Assembly (NCBI GenBank): GCA_030066975.1
Contig: JASJAO010000007.1
Span: 62,001 to 126,000 of the forward strand
DNA: 64,000 bases
Origin: Henriciella sp.
GTDB taxonomy: Bacteria; Pseudomonadota; Alphaproteobacteria; Caulobacterales; Hyphomonadaceae
Reading direction: 5' to 3'
Shown: positions 44,984 to 55,541 of the stretch, one piece after another
Numbering within the stretch: position 1 is the first letter of the stretch
Layout of the letters: each line of letters starts with the position of its first letter
The notes under the pieces: model-generated
What the model was told of the DNA's origin: nothing
The model's database searches: none
The model's input: the letters and a program-made list of their open reading frames with translations, nothing else
Position numbers and translations under genes: made by a program

Positions 44984-47900
44984 ATGCCGATTTGGCTCGT
45001 ACTTCTGAGCGTCATTGCATATATGGCCGTCCTGTTCGCCATCGCCTGGCAACGAGACCAACAGGCCACCAAGCCCGGTTTTACGCAAAGCCCGATTATC
45101 TACGCCCTGGCGATTGCGGTCTACTGTACGTCCTGGACATTCTTTGGCGCAGTCGGTACCGCGGCCTCCAGCGGTTGGGACTATTTACCCATCTATCTCG
45201 GTCCGGCGCTCGTTTTTTTGTTCTTGCCGGGGCTCCTCCGGCGTATTGGCAATGTCGCCGAACGCGAGAGCGTGACGAGCCTGTCCGATTTTCTTGCCTC
45301 CCGTTATGGAAAGAGTCGCGCGCTTGGAGCGTTGGTCGCCGTCGCCGCGGTCATGGGCAGCCTGCCCTATATCGCGCTCCAGCTTAAATCTGTCGGCATG
45401 AGCGTGCAGGCTTTGCTCAACCGGCCAGGAGACATTCCAGACCAACCAGGTGCGGAACCGGTCCTGGTGACCGCAATCGGACTTGCCGTTTTCGCGATCC
45501 TGTTTGGCGCTCGGCACGCGGACCTGACCAAGCACAATGCTGGCCTGATGCGGGTTCTGGCCTTTGAAGCGATCGTCAAAATCGCAGCCTTAATTGCCGT
45601 ATGCTTCTTGTCGATCAGCCTGCTTCAGGACGTTGAACCAGAGAAAATCGCTTCATTTGCAGACGCGTTCGCTCCGTCCGACGTCTCAACGCGCTTTATC
45701 ACCATCACACTCCTTTCGATGGCTGCAATTCTCTGCCTGCCGCGCCAGTTTCATGTCGCCATTATTGAACGCCGAAACCAGTCCGAGCAGAATGTTGCGC
45801 GGTGGTTATTCCCGAGCTACCTGCTGGTCACCAGTCTCGTAGTCCTGCCAATCACGCTTGCCGGGTCGGCAACACTGCCAGATTTCGTGCCAGCAGACCT
45901 CTACGTGCTTGAACTGCCGCTGATGAATGGTGACGGACTGCTTGCCATGTTTGTTTTCCTGGGTGGTTTTTCTGCTGCGACCGGAATGGTGATTGTCGCC
46001 ACGATCGCCTTGTCGAACATGGTCACGAACGAGTTGATCGTACCCGCTTTTATGCGCTCGGGGTATTTGCCCAACATCAGCGGAGATGCGGGCGAACGGC
46101 TGCTCACCATTCGCCGGATCGTCATCGTCGCCATCATCCTGCTCGCCTATGGCTATTTCCGCATTGGCGGCAGCAGTGAAGCCCTGGCCCAAATCGGACT
46201 TCTGTCATTTGCAGCCGCCGCACAATTCGCACCCGCACTTCTCGGCGCGGTCTACTGGCGCGGTGCACGTCAGCCAGGTGCATTTGCAGGACTGTCAATC
46301 GGTATGGTGATCTGGACATTCACGCTGTTCTTGCCCGCCTTGATTGGGGTGGAAGCGATGACCAGTGTTCTGCCGGGCTGGCTAAGCCCGCACGCGCTGT
46401 TCGGCGTGGGCTTTGGCGACAGCCTTGTGCATGGCGTGATCTGGAGCCTCGGGCTGAACACGCTCCTTTTTATCGCGTTTTCACTGCGCGCGCCGGAGCG
46501 ACTTCGAGACCGTATTCAATCTGCCGCTTTCGTTGGAGACATCACCGGCATTAGCGACCTGAACGCCCCATCAACCGCTATGGCTGACACAGTGACGCCA
46601 GATGGTCTGAAAGCACTCGCCTCGCGCTTTTTGAGCGCGGAAGCGGTTGGACACGCGTTTGATCAATTCGCGTCCGAAACTGGCATTGCCACAAGTGGTC
46701 GAGGCCCTGCAGACTGGCGCATCGTTCAGCGTACAGAGCGACTGCTCGCCAGCGCACTTGGTGCCTCGTCAGCCCGTGTTGTGATGTCATCTGCGGTTGG
46801 CGGTGCAGATGTCGCACTCGGCGATGTACTTTCAATCCTGGATCAACGTACCCAAGCTGAACGTTTTGACCGCCACATGCTGCAATCCATGCTCGAGAAT
46901 ATCGAACACGGCATTAGCGTGGTGGACCATGAACAACGCCTGGTGGCCTGGAACAGTGGCTATGTCGATATGTTCGCCTACCCTGCTGAGATCGTGAAAG
47001 TCGGCGCGCCGATATCCAGTTTGATCGAGCACAATATCGCAACCGGCTGGATCGACGGAGATCCCGCCCATGAGGCCAATAGACGGATTGCGCACATCAA
47101 AGCCGGACGACCTCATATGTATGAGCGACAGAATCCCGATGGGCGTCATCTTCGCATTGTCGGCAGCCCGATGCCCGGCGGCGGTTATGTGACGACGTTC
47201 ATGGACATTACAGAAGACAAGAAACGCGAGCAGGCTCTGATTGTCGCCAACGAAACGCTGGAGCAACGCGTTCAGGATCGCACGCAGGATCTGCAGATCA
47301 TGGCGGAGGACCTCGAAGCGGCCCGGGCCGAAGCCGAAGGGGCCAATGCCTCAAAGACGCGGTTTCTCGCCGCGGCCAGTCACGACCTGCTGCAACCTTT
47401 GAACGCGGCGCGTCTGTTTCTTGGGGCGGTCGATACAGCAGGTGGCACCAAGAGTGAAGAATTGCTTGAGAAAGCAGATCGCGCCGTGCGGTCGGCAGAT
47501 GAGCTCTTAAAGGGCCTTCTCGATATTTCGCGACTGGATCACTCCAGTGTTGAACCGGTCCCTCAAACGCTACCGCTTGGACCACTTTTGGAAGACCTAG
47601 CGGATGAAGCGCGACCTATGGCAACCGCAGCCGGACTGCACATCGCTTTGGCGCCGACCAGTTTGAAAGTGTCAGCTGACCCGGACTTTCTGCAAAGTAT
47701 TCTGCGCAATTTTATCTCGAATGCGCGGCGTTACACGCAGGAAGGTGGGATACTGATCGGTGCCCGGCGTGTGGGTGACAACCAAGTTCGCATTGAGGTC
47801 TGGGATACCGGCCCGGGTATTCCCGATGACAAGAGAGAGCAACTGTTCGGAGAGTTCGAACGATTGGCCGAACAGGACAATATGGGCATTCGTGGAGCGG

Positions 47901-48457
47901 GGCTTGGCCTCGCCGTCGCCACGCGTATGGCCACGCTGATGGGTACACGGCTTGAGCTTAGGTCCGTTGTTGGGAAAGGCAGCGTTTTTTCGGTGACGGT
48001 GCCGCGGGTTGCCGCAAAAGCCGTGTCACATCGAACTGCAATTTCCAAAAAAGCCAATCCGTCCGGTTCGCTCTCAGGCCTCACAGTACTTTGCGTCGAT
48101 GACGAGCCTATCATTCTGGAAGGCATGGAGGCGCTGCTACAACGCTGGAATTGCACCGTCTATACGGCCCAGGACATCGTCTCCGCTCAGGCCGTGTTAC
48201 GCACGCACACTATCGACTGTGTGATCGCTGACTTCCAGTTGAAACTTGATCAAAACGGGCTGGATTTCCTGATTGAAACACAAGAACGTGCGCCATCGCT
48301 TCACGTGGCTCTGTTGACTGCCGAAGCAACACAAAACGTTCTGAATCGCGCTGCGGCCGCAAATATTTCAGTGCTTCATAAACCGGCGGATCCGGAAGAC
48401 ATTCGCAGCTTCCTTCTCAACACGAGGTCTGCCGATCGAACTCAAGCAGCGGAGTGA
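44984..48457 (+). CDS. crbS: SSS-domain hybrid sensor histidine kinase, CrbS-like
   Basis: The 1157-residue protein joins an N-terminal sodium:solute-symporter-like membrane domain of 12-13 helices (1-500), a linker, a PAS domain (about 625-740, GISVVDHEQRLVAWNSGY), a coiled coil, a HisKA domain with phospho-acceptor in AASHDLLQPLNAAR, a HATPase domain (DTGPGIPDD, GAGLGLAVA) and a C-terminal receiver (VLCVDDEP, phospho-Asp in VIADFQL). This is the CbrA/CrbS architecture; the LuxR-type partner, acs and ActP-like neighbours match CrbS. I prefer ATG at 44984 over 44978 because AGGAG then has six bases of spacing. The last 16 bases overlap the convergent crbR gene. Confidence 0.88.
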   Translation: MPIWLVLLSVIAYMAVLFAIAWQRDQQATKPGFTQSPIIYALAIAVYCTSWTFFGAVGTAASSGWDYLPIYLGPALVFLFLPGLLRRIGNVAERESVTSLSDFLASRYGKSRALGALVAVAAVMGSLPYIALQLKSVGMSVQALLNRPGDIPDQPGAEPVLVTAIGLAVFAILFGARHADLTKHNAGLMRVLAFEAIVKIAALIAVCFLSISLLQDVEPEKIASFADAFAPSDVSTRFITITLLSMAAILCLPRQFHVAIIERRNQSEQNVARWLFPSYLLVTSLVVLPITLAGSATLPDFVPADLYVLELPLMNGDGLLAMFVFLGGFSAATGMVIVATIALSNMVTNELIVPAFMRSGYLPNISGDAGERLLTIRRIVIVAIILLAYGYFRIGGSSEALAQIGLLSFAAAAQFAPALLGAVYWRGARQPGAFAGLSIGMVIWTFTLFLPALIGVEAMTSVLPGWLSPHALFGVGFGDSLVHGVIWSLGLNTLLFIAFSLRAPERLRDRIQSAAFVGDITGISDLNAPSTAMADTVTPDGLKALASRFLSAEAVGHAFDQFASETGIATSGRGPADWRIVQRTERLLASALGASSARVVMSSAVGGADVALGDVLSILDQRTQAERFDRHMLQSMLENIEHGISVVDHEQRLVAWNSGYVDMFAYPAEIVKVGAPISSLIEHNIATGWIDGDPAHEANRRIAHIKAGRPHMYERQNPDGRHLRIVGSPMPGGGYVTTFMDITEDKKREQALIVANETLEQRVQDRTQDLQIMAEDLEAARAEAEGANASKTRFLAAASHDLLQPLNAARLFLGAVDTAGGTKSEELLEKADRAVRSADELLKGLLDISRLDHSSVEPVPQTLPLGPLLEDLADEARPMATAAGLHIALAPTSLKVSADPDFLQSILRNFISNARRYTQEGGILIGARRVGDNQVRIEVWDTGPGIPDDKREQLFGEFERLAEQDNMGIRGAGLGLAVATRMATLMGTRLELRSVVGKGSVFSVTVPRVAAKAVSHRTAISKKANPSGSLSGLTVLCVDDEPIILEGMEALLQRWNCTVYTAQDIVSAQAVLRTHTIDCVIADFQLKLDQNGLDFLIETQERAPSLHVALLTAEATQNVLNRAAAANISVLHKPADPEDIRSFLLNTRSADRTQAAE

Positions 48458-49086
48458 TCGCCGACGCCCAGTGCCGACTTATAGATCAGCAAAGCCTGTG
48501 TTCGATTGTTGGCGCCCAGCTTTCTAAAGATCGCGGTCATATGGGCTTTCACGGTAGCTTCTGATATCCCCATATCATAAGCGATTTGCTTGTTCAGCAG
48601 ACCATCTGACAGTCCGTTGATCACGCGGCGTTGGGCCGGGGTAAGACTGGCCACTCGCGCGGCGCTGTCATCGCCATCTTCTGCGTCTGTTACTTCCGGA
48701 AACCAAGTGCCGCCATCAAGCACGGTCGCCAACGCGGCCGAGAGGTCATCAAGACTTAAACTCTTCGGAAGGTATCCCGCTGCGCCAAGCGTCTGGGCTT
48801 GCTGAAAGACGCTATCGGACTCGGTCGCCGAAACCACAACAATCGGGCACGCCACGCCAGCGCCCTGCAGCCGCGCCATACCGTCAAATCCGGATGCGTC
48901 GGCGAGATTGAGGTCCAGAAGGACAAGACTAGGTTCCCCCTCCGCCAGCGCATCTAATGCACCGGCAATCGAGGACGCATGCGTTGCCATACCGGTAGAC
49001 CCACTTGCCTGCGCCAGTGCAGTTTCCAACGCATCTCTAAACAGTGGATGATCGTCCACAATCAGGGCTTTAGGTGCCTCTGCCAT
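48442..49086 (-). CDS. crbR: NarL/LuxR-family response regulator, CrbR-like
   Basis: The 214-residue protein has a receiver domain with D11-D12, phospho-acceptor Asp58 in LVLLDLNLAD and a late Lys in GYLPKSLSLDD, then a LuxR helix-turn-helix (LTPAQRRVINGLSDGLLNKQ and GISEATVKAHMTAIFRKLGANNR). ATG at 49086 is preceded by GGGAGG; the open frame upstream of it is not conserved-looking. It is convergent with the hybrid kinase and divergent from the porin gene. In Vibrio and Pseudomonas, CrbR/ErdR activates acs and actP on acetate, which matches the genes on both sides here. Confidence 0.88.
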   Translation of the reverse strand: MAEAPKALIVDDHPLFRDALETALAQASGSTGMATHASSIAGALDALAEGEPSLVLLDLNLADASGFDGMARLQGAGVACPIVVVSATESDSVFQQAQTLGAAGYLPKSLSLDDLSAALATVLDGGTWFPEVTDAEDGDDSAARVASLTPAQRRVINGLSDGLLNKQIAYDMGISEATVKAHMTAIFRKLGANNRTQALLIYKSALGVGDHSAA

Positions 49087-49269
49087 ACTCCCTCCCGTGT
49101 CGTGCGTTCGCCGATTCTCGGTCTCACACGTCTCTAACTGACACCAGCATGGCCGAAGCTGAACCTGTTGTCGAGACTGCTTAGACAAAGGTCGTAGCAC
49201 CAATGGCTAATGGCGATGGTCAGCGCTTCTGGAGATACTCCGACGATAAAATACGAGCGGAGGAAAAAC

Positions 49270-50565
49270 ATGTTCAAAGGACTGAAAGCGAGCTTGCTCA
49301 TCGGATCGGCTCTGACGATGAGCGGGGCGGCATACGCTGACATCTCCGACATTGAAGAGCGAATCGCGGCTCTCGAAGCCATGGTCGAAGACCTGAAAGC
49401 TGAACTGGCCGAGGAACGCGCGGACGTGGAGGAAGCCATCGTTCGCCTTGATAAAGTCGAGCAAGCCACACCAACAGACCGCGTGTTCGCGACGAATACC
49501 GGCTTCATGGTTGGCGATACGACCTTTAAACTGGCAGGGTTCATCGATGTTGATGCCCACGCCACAACTCTTAGCGACGGCCAGATCGGATCGAACTCGA
49601 TCGCACGTGATTTTTACATCCCAGGCGCGACACCGATTGGCGGCGATGATACCACCTTTACAGACATCACCGCGCAGGCGTCGCGGTTTGCAGTCACCGC
49701 TCAAAAGCCAGTCGGTGAGAATACAGTGACCGGATATCTTGAGCTGGATTTCCTTGGGTCCGCGCAAGGTAACGAACTGGTCTCCAGTTCCTTCAGTCCG
49801 CGCCTGAGACGCGCCTATATTGACTATAAAGGCTGGCGTGTCGGTCAGGAATGGTCAACCTTTCAGAACACGTCGGCCATTCCGGAAAGTGCGAGCTTCC
49901 TTGTTTTGTCTGACGGAATGGTCTTCGTACGGCAGGCCCAGATCCGTTACACGAGAGGCAACTGGCAGTTTGCTGTTGAGAACCCGAATACGACAAGCTT
50001 GAACATCGGGTCTCGTGATGAAAACCTGCTGCCTGACGTGGTTGCCCGCTACAACCTGAAAGGCGATTTCGGAAACGTCTCCTTTGCCGCCATTGGTCGA
50101 CAGTTGCGCGCCGATCTTGGCACGACTGAAGAAGAAACATTCGGATACGGCTTGAGCGTCGCTGGCCGGGTCAATGTTGGAGAGAAAGACGATATACGCT
50201 TCAACCTGACCGCTGGAGAGGGGCTTGGTCGCTATATCGGTCTGGCCGCAAGCCGTGCCACAGCGCTTGACCCAAGCGGTGACCTTGAGGCGATCCCAAG
50301 CTATGGCGGACTGATCGCCTGGCGCCACCCGTTCGGAGAAACCGCCCGGTTCAATCTTGGCTATTCCGGCCTGTTCATCGACAATCCTGACTATCTTGGC
50401 GGCGGTGCAACTTCGTCAGTTCAGTCCGCCTATGGCGCTGTACTTTGGGATATTGCCCCGAAAGTCACGCTCGGAACCGAACTCCTGTTCGGTCAGCGCG
50501 AACTCGAAAGCGGCGCCGATGGATCAATTACCCGCTTCACCTTCTCTACAAAATACGCATTCTAG
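49270..50565 (+). CDS. DcaP-type trimeric porin
   Basis: The 431-residue precursor has a signal peptide cleaved after AAYA, a short coiled coil (about 24-70, DIEERIAALEAMVEDLKAEL) and a beta-barrel ending FTFSTKYAF, with the terminal Phe required for outer-membrane insertion. The coiled-coil-plus-barrel layout is that of DcaP-like porins, which pass small dicarboxylates and other anions. GGAGG before ATG 49270 sets the start. It sits between crbR and acs, 15 bases from acs, so it probably provides outer-membrane entry for acetate or related carboxylates. Confidence 0.85.
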   Translation: MFKGLKASLLIGSALTMSGAAYADISDIEERIAALEAMVEDLKAELAEERADVEEAIVRLDKVEQATPTDRVFATNTGFMVGDTTFKLAGFIDVDAHATTLSDGQIGSNSIARDFYIPGATPIGGDDTTFTDITAQASRFAVTAQKPVGENTVTGYLELDFLGSAQGNELVSSSFSPRLRRAYIDYKGWRVGQEWSTFQNTSAIPESASFLVLSDGMVFVRQAQIRYTRGNWQFAVENPNTTSLNIGSRDENLLPDVVARYNLKGDFGNVSFAAIGRQLRADLGTTEEETFGYGLSVAGRVNVGEKDDIRFNLTAGEGLGRYIGLAASRATALDPSGDLEAIPSYGGLIAWRHPFGETARFNLGYSGLFIDNPDYLGGGATSSVQSAYGAVLWDIAPKVTLGTELLFGQRELESGADGSITRFTFSTKYAF

Positions 50566-50580
50566 ACAAAGGATACAGTT

Positions 50581-52545
50581 ATGGCCGACGGAGCATTCAA
50601 CATGAGCGACACCCCCATTTATCCAGTTCCCGAGGCCTTTGCCGCCCAGGCCAACCTGTCTCCGGAAAAGTACAGAGAGATGTATGCTGCCTCAATAGCG
50701 GACCCAGAGGCATTCTGGGGAGAGCATGGCAAGCGGCTCGACTGGTCTAAGCCCTACACGATTGTCAAAGACGTCAGCTGGGACAAGTCTGACCTGCATG
50801 TGCGCTGGTTCAGCGATGGCGAACTGAATGTCAGCTACAACTGCATTGATCGCCATCTTGCTAATCGCGGTGACAAAGTTGCGCTGATCTGGGAAGGCGA
50901 CGAGCCGTCCGACGACGCAAAAGTCACCTATAAAGAGCTCCACGCTGCGGTATGCCGCTTCGCTAATGTACTGAAGGATATGGGCGTCAGAAAGGGTGAC
51001 CGGGTCACCATCTATATGCCGATGATCCTGGAAGCCGCCTATGCGATGCTGGCCTGTGCTAGGATTGGCGCGGTTCACTCCATTGTCTTTGGCGGCTTCA
51101 GCCCAGAAGCTCTGGCCGGCCGGATCACCGATTGCGACAGTAAATTCATGATCACAGCAGACGAAGGCGTGCGCGGCGGACGTATTGTGCCGCTGAAAGT
51201 CAATGCCGACAAAGCCTGCGACCTGGCCGAGGGCATGGTCGAGAAAGTGCTGGTCGTTCAGCGCACCGGGAATTCGGTCAACATGCAGGATGGGCGGGAT
51301 ATCTGGCTGCATGAGGCAGCAACATCGGTGAGCGATGATTGCCCGCCAGAGCCCATGAATGCTGAGGATCCGCTCTTCATCCTCTACACCTCTGGGTCAA
51401 CCGGGAAACCAAAAGGCGTGCTGCACACAACGGGGGGATATCTCGTCTGGGCCTCGATGACCCATGAATATGTCTTCGATTTGAAAGAGGACGACGTTTA
51501 CTGGTGCACCGCGGATGTCGGCTGGGTCACTGGACACTCCTACATCGTTTATGGCCCCCTCGCAAACGGCGCGACCAGCATGATGTTTGAGGGGGTCCCG
51601 ACCTATCCGGACGCCAGCCGCTTCTGGCAGGCCTGTGATAAGCACGGGGTGACGATCTTCTACACCGCGCCAACCGCCATTCGGGCATTGATGCGGGAGG
51701 GCGAAGGCCCGGTCAACGCGACCAGCCGCAAATCGATCCGCTTGCTCGGCTCTGTCGGTGAGCCGATCAATCCAGAGGCCTGGGAATGGTACTATCACGT
51801 GGTTGGTGAGGCCCGCTGCCCGATTGTTGACACTTATTGGCAGACAGAAACGGGCGCCTGTATGATGGTCCCGCTGCCTGGGGCAACTGATCAAAAACCG
51901 GGGGCTGCCAGCCATCCCTTCTTTGGCATCGAACCGAAACTGGTGGATGCGGAAGGCGGCGAGCTCACCGGCGCCATCGAAGGCAACCTGATCATCACCA
52001 ATAGCTGGCCCGGACAGATGCGCACCGTTTATGGAGACCATCAGCGCTTCATCGATACCTATTTCTCAACCTATCCCGGAACCTATTTTACCGGCGATGG
52101 CTGTCGGCGCGACGAAGACGGGTTTTACTGGATCACCGGACGCGTCGATGATGTGATCAATGTGTCAGGCCACCGTATGGGTACAGCTGAAGTCGAAAGC
52201 TCTCTGGTGGCCCATGATGCCGTCGCTGAGGCTGCGGTTGTTGGCTACCCCCACGACATCAAAGGTCAGGGCATCTATGCCTATGTCACACCGCGCGCTG
52301 GCGTGGTTGCCGACGATGATCTCAAGAAAGATCTCGTGCGCCACGTACGGGCGGAGATCGGACCGATCGCAAGTCCGGATCTGATCCAGTTCGCCGCAGG
52401 CCTCCCCAAGACACGATCCGGGAAGATTATGCGCCGGATCCTTCGCAAGATTGCAGAAGACAGCTTCGATAATCTCGGCGACACCAGCACGCTCGCTGAA
52501 CCGGAAGTCGTCAATGATCTGATCGAAAACCGCCAAAACCGGTAG
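50581..52545 (+). CDS. acs: Acetyl-CoA synthetase
   Basis: The 654-residue enzyme makes acetyl-CoA from acetate, CoA and ATP by way of acetyl-AMP. Motifs: the P-loop [11 protein letters not shown] near 270, YWQTETGA, the hinge [21 protein letters not shown], and the C-terminal [13 protein letters not shown] with the Lys usually regulated by acetylation. Length matches Acs (about 650). AAAGGA precedes the ATG. It follows the porin by 15 bases and completes the set symporter, sensor kinase, regulator, porin and activation enzyme. A hairpin at 52565-52595 follows. Confidence 0.96.
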   Translation: MADGAFNMSDTPIYPVPEAFAAQANLSPEKYREMYAASIADPEAFWGEHGKRLDWSKPYTIVKDVSWDKSDLHVRWFSDGELNVSYNCIDRHLANRGDKVALIWEGDEPSDDAKVTYKELHAAVCRFANVLKDMGVRKGDRVTIYMPMILEAAYAMLACARIGAVHSIVFGGFSPEALAGRITDCDSKFMITADEGVRGGRIVPLKVNADKACDLAEGMVEKVLVVQRTGNSVNMQDGRDIWLHEAATSVSDDCPPEPMNAEDPLFILYTSGSTGKPKGVLHTTGGYLVWASMTHEYVFDLKEDDVYWCTADVGWVTGHSYIVYGPLANGATSMMFEGVPTYPDASRFWQACDKHGVTIFYTAPTAIRALMREGEGPVNATSRKSIRLLGSVGEPINPEAWEWYYHVVGEARCPIVDTYWQTETGACMMVPLPGATDQKPGAASHPFFGIEPKLVDAEGGELTGAIEGNLIITNSWPGQMRTVYGDHQRFIDTYFSTYPGTYFTGDGCRRDEDGFYWITGRVDDVINVSGHRMGTAEVESSLVAHDAVAEAAVVGYPHDIKGQGIYAYVTPRAGVVADDDLKKDLVRHVRAEIGPIASPDLIQFAAGLPKTRSGKIMRRILRKIAEDSFDNLGDTSTLAEPEVVNDLIENRQNR

Positions 52546-52564
52546 CTCCAATTCTCACCTTAGT

Positions 52565-52595
52565 TCCCCAGCGTTACGCCCTGCTCCGCTGGGGA
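52565..52595 (+). terminator. Hairpin after acs, possible terminator
   Basis: TCCCCAGCG (52565-52573) and CGCTGGGGA (52587-52595) pair perfectly over nine bases around a 13-base loop, 19 bases after the acs stop. No clear T-tract follows, so this is either a weak terminator or a stabilising 3' hairpin. Confidence 0.5.
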
Positions 52596-52698
52596 TCACA
52601 TTTCGCTTCGATTGGCATCCGCTGCCAAAAAATGCTCTATAGACAAGGCGTTCGAAAGATCGCAACACTGAACGAAGGCGTTTAGAGGGCTGTATTGA

Positions 52699-53985
52699 GT
52701 GGACGAAACCAGCGAATTTGAAGCGGTTGCGATTACCGAAGATCAGTTCGTGCCCTGGCCCCGTATTGCTGCGGTTGCAGCTATGGTCGCTTTTTCACTG
52801 CCAACCTTCATCACCGGACTGGAAGTCTATGAGGCGCTGTCGCCAGTCTCAGCCGCGCTGGCACTTCTGGTTGGTTCAATCATTATCTTCGTGATTGGCG
52901 CGCTGATGGGAGCGATAGGTGCCAGGACGCATATGAGCTCCTATTTATTGGTCAGAGTCGCGTTTGGGGATACCGGCGCAGGCCTTGTGAACATTGCTTT
53001 CGCGATCTCGCTCCTGGGTTGGTTCGGGATCAATATCAATCTTTTCGCCGACGCGTCCGGTCAGCTGTCGAAAGACGTTTTCGGCCTGGACCTGCCGTCC
53101 TTATTCTGGATCGTCATCGCCAGTTTTTGCATGACCTTCACCACACTTGTCGGGTTCAAGGCCATCAATCTGCTCGCAACTGCAATGGTTCCCGTCCTCG
53201 CCATCGTTACAGGACTTCTGATCTACACTGCGTTGGATACGCAAAGCCTTGCAGAATTCTTTACCTCGGATCACACAGGCGAACTCAGCTTTGGATACGG
53301 TGTCTCAGCCGTCGTAGGCGCCATCATCATCGGTGCGATTATTCTGCCAGACATCACACGATTTGCCCGCCACTGGTCTGGCGCCGTCTATACCGCTTTG
53401 ATCGCCTATGTCGTCGTGCAATTGATCGTCATGGGCGCAGCAGCTCTCGCGGGTGGCGCTACAGGAATGACGGATATTCTGGAGATCATGCTGAACATGG
53501 GACTCGGATTAGGTGCTTTCCTGATCGTCATTGCCGGTAGCTGGGTGCTCAATTCGCTCAATCTCTACAGCGCTGTTCTCAGCATGAAGGCGACGTTCCC
53601 GAAGCTGCCCACCGTCATGCTCACTATTGGAATGGGGCTGATTGGCATTCTGGCAGGCGTCCTGAACCTGCTCGACCACTTTGTCACTTTCCTGTTTTAT
53701 CTCTCGATCATTTTTGTGCCGGTCGCCGGTGTAATCCTGATCGATGCCCTGTTTGTACGCCCCAAGGCCTATGTCATCGAAACGCTCTCCAACAATGCCA
53801 ATTTCAATCCAGCTGGCTTTGTAAGCTGGTTGGTCGGTGCCACTGCGGCGATCCTAATGTCTGAGGGTCTGATCCCGTCGCCGACCAGCATGGCGGCGAT
53901 GGATGCGGCGATCCTGACCGGATTGCTATACGCGCTTCTTATCTTGCTTCGCAGATTCCGACCCGAAGCCGAGGCGCTTGAATGA
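52699..53985 (+). CDS. NCS1/CodB-type nucleobase permease
   Basis: The 428-residue protein has about 12 transmembrane helices and matches the cytosine permease/NCS1 group (MGAIGARTHMSSYLLVRVAFGDTGAGLVN near helix 3; GAIILPDITRFARH near helix 6). The start is GTG at 52699 with GAGGG before it. It overlaps the next gene by four bases (ATGA). With HyuA-like and DUF917 genes behind it, it likely imports a hydantoin, oxo-proline-like or pyrimidine-derived cyclic compound rather than cytosine itself; that is inference. Confidence 0.88.
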   Translation: MDETSEFEAVAITEDQFVPWPRIAAVAAMVAFSLPTFITGLEVYEALSPVSAALALLVGSIIIFVIGALMGAIGARTHMSSYLLVRVAFGDTGAGLVNIAFAISLLGWFGININLFADASGQLSKDVFGLDLPSLFWIVIASFCMTFTTLVGFKAINLLATAMVPVLAIVTGLLIYTALDTQSLAEFFTSDHTGELSFGYGVSAVVGAIIIGAIILPDITRFARHWSGAVYTALIAYVVVQLIVMGAAALAGGATGMTDILEIMLNMGLGLGAFLIVIAGSWVLNSLNLYSAVLSMKATFPKLPTVMLTIGMGLIGILAGVLNLLDHFVTFLFYLSIIFVPVAGVILIDALFVRPKAYVIETLSNNANFNPAGFVSWLVGATAAILMSEGLIPSPTSMAAMDAAILTGLLYALLILLRRFRPEAEALE

Positions 53986-55541
53986 GGATCGGAATTGATG
54001 TCGGCGGAACCCATACCGACGCTGTCGTGCTGGACGGTGATCAGGTTGTGGTGGCACACAAGGCACTCACAACGGCTGACGTTGCGACCGGGATTAGAAA
54101 CGCGCTCGCGTTTTTGAGTGACAATGGCGCCGATATGGCAGCAATCGATGCCGTCATGATCGGGACAACTCAGTTTACCAATGCCGTGATTGAGCGCCGC
54201 GAACTGTCACCGGTTGCAGCGATACGTCTTGGCTTGCCCTCGGGGCGTGGAATGGTACCCAAACTCGGTTGGCCGGACGACATTTCAACCGCGCTTGGCG
54301 ACCGCGACTACATGATCCATGGCGGGTACCTCTATGATGGACAGAAGCTCTCCGACGTGGACGATGAAGAGATCGATCGTGTTATCAGCGATCTGAAATC
54401 CCGGAGCGTGAGAACAGCCGCCATCACATCGGCTTTTTCGCCGCTTAACGCCGAGCCGGAAAAATATGTCGCCCAACGCCTTCGCGCCGCCATCCCGGAC
54501 ATGGTTGTCACTTTATCGCACCGGATCGGCCGGGTCGGACTGCTGGAACGTGAGAACGCAGCTCTACTCAATACCGCGCTTCTGGCCTTTGCTGACCGGG
54601 TTGTCAGAGCCTTTGAGGACGCGCTTCTCGACTTTGGCATTCGTTGCCCGGTCTTTATCAGTCAAAATGACGGGACCTTGATGGCGGCGGATTTCGTTCG
54701 GGAGTTTCCAGCACTAACCTTTTCATCAGGCCCGACCAATTCTCTGCGGGGCGCGGCAAGACTCACCGGTCTGGAAGAGGCGATCGTGGTCGATATTGGT
54801 GGCACGACATCCGATATAGGCGTTCTAAAAGGCGGGTTCCCGCGAGAGTCGAATATGGTGGTCGAGGTCGGCGGCGTGCGCACCAATTTCCGCATGCCAG
54901 ATATCCAGGCCATTGGTCTGGGTGGCGGCAGCCTGGTATCCGACAACGGCAAGATGATCGGTCCGCAATCGGTGGGACACAGATTGGTGACCGAGGCGCT
55001 GATCTTCGGCGGCGAAACCCTCACAGCAACCGACATTGTCGTGGCAGCGGGTCTGGCCGATGTCGGCGATGCATCAGCCGTTTCCGATCTCCCAGACGAC
55101 CTCATAGCGAATGGACTGGCAACAATTCGCCAAATTCTTGAAGATGGCATTCGAAGCATGAAACCGAACAGCGACCCGCTGCCCGTCATCCTCGTCGGCG
55201 GCGGCGCCATCCTGGCGCCTCAAGAACTGTCCCACGCCTCACAAATCCATACACCCGAGCATAGTGGCGTCGCCAACGCTATCGGAGCTGCGATTGCGAT
55301 GATTGGCGGTGAGGCCGAACGGTTTGTAAACTACACAGACACACCGCGTGACGCTGCGCTTGCGAACGTCACCAAGGCCGCCGAATCGCTCGCTGTCGCC
55401 GCTGGCGCAGATCATACCTCCATTCGAACGACGGAGATTGAGGAAACGCCGATCCCCTACATGGATAAGGGCGCGACCCGGCTTCGTGTTAAAGTTGTGG
55501 GTGAAGTGGCGCAGTTGAAAGGCAACGGGCCCGAGACATGA
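53982..55541 (+). CDS. HyuA-like hydantoinase/oxoprolinase family protein
   Basis: The 519-residue protein starts MRIGIDVGGTHTDAVVLDG, the ASKHA phosphate-1 motif of the hydantoinase/5-oxoprolinase A subunit. It shows SSGPTNSLRGAA and VVDIGGTTSDIGVLKGGFP (phosphate-2) and the AIGLGGGS segment. It is shorter than HyuA/OplA (about 680) and lacks the C-terminal third, as do other members found next to DUF917 genes. It is coupled by four-base overlaps to the permease and the DUF917 gene. No HyuB subunit is present, so ATP-dependent ring opening may need the DUF917 partner or a separate protein. Confidence 0.85.
   Translation: MRIGIDVGGTHTDAVVLDGDQVVVAHKALTTADVATGIRNALAFLSDNGADMAAIDAVMIGTTQFTNAVIERRELSPVAAIRLGLPSGRGMVPKLGWPDDISTALGDRDYMIHGGYLYDGQKLSDVDDEEIDRVISDLKSRSVRTAAITSAFSPLNAEPEKYVAQRLRAAIPDMVVTLSHRIGRVGLLERENAALLNTALLAFADRVVRAFEDALLDFGIRCPVFISQNDGTLMAADFVREFPALTFSSGPTNSLRGAARLTGLEEAIVVDIGGTTSDIGVLKGGFPRESNMVVEVGGVRTNFRMPDIQAIGLGGGSLVSDNGKMIGPQSVGHRLVTEALIFGGETLTATDIVVAAGLADVGDASAVSDLPDDLIANGLATIRQILEDGIRSMKPNSDPLPVILVGGGAILAPQELSHASQIHTPEHSGVANAIGAAIAMIGGEAERFVNYTDTPRDAALANVTKAAESLAVAAGADHTSIRTTEIEETPIPYMDKGATRLRVKVVGEVAQLKGNGPET

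Noticed and set aside
49087-49203. 39-residue N-terminal extension of the CrbR-like regulator
   Set aside because: The receiver domain begins at MAEAPKAL with GGGAGG upstream; the extension has no domain sense.
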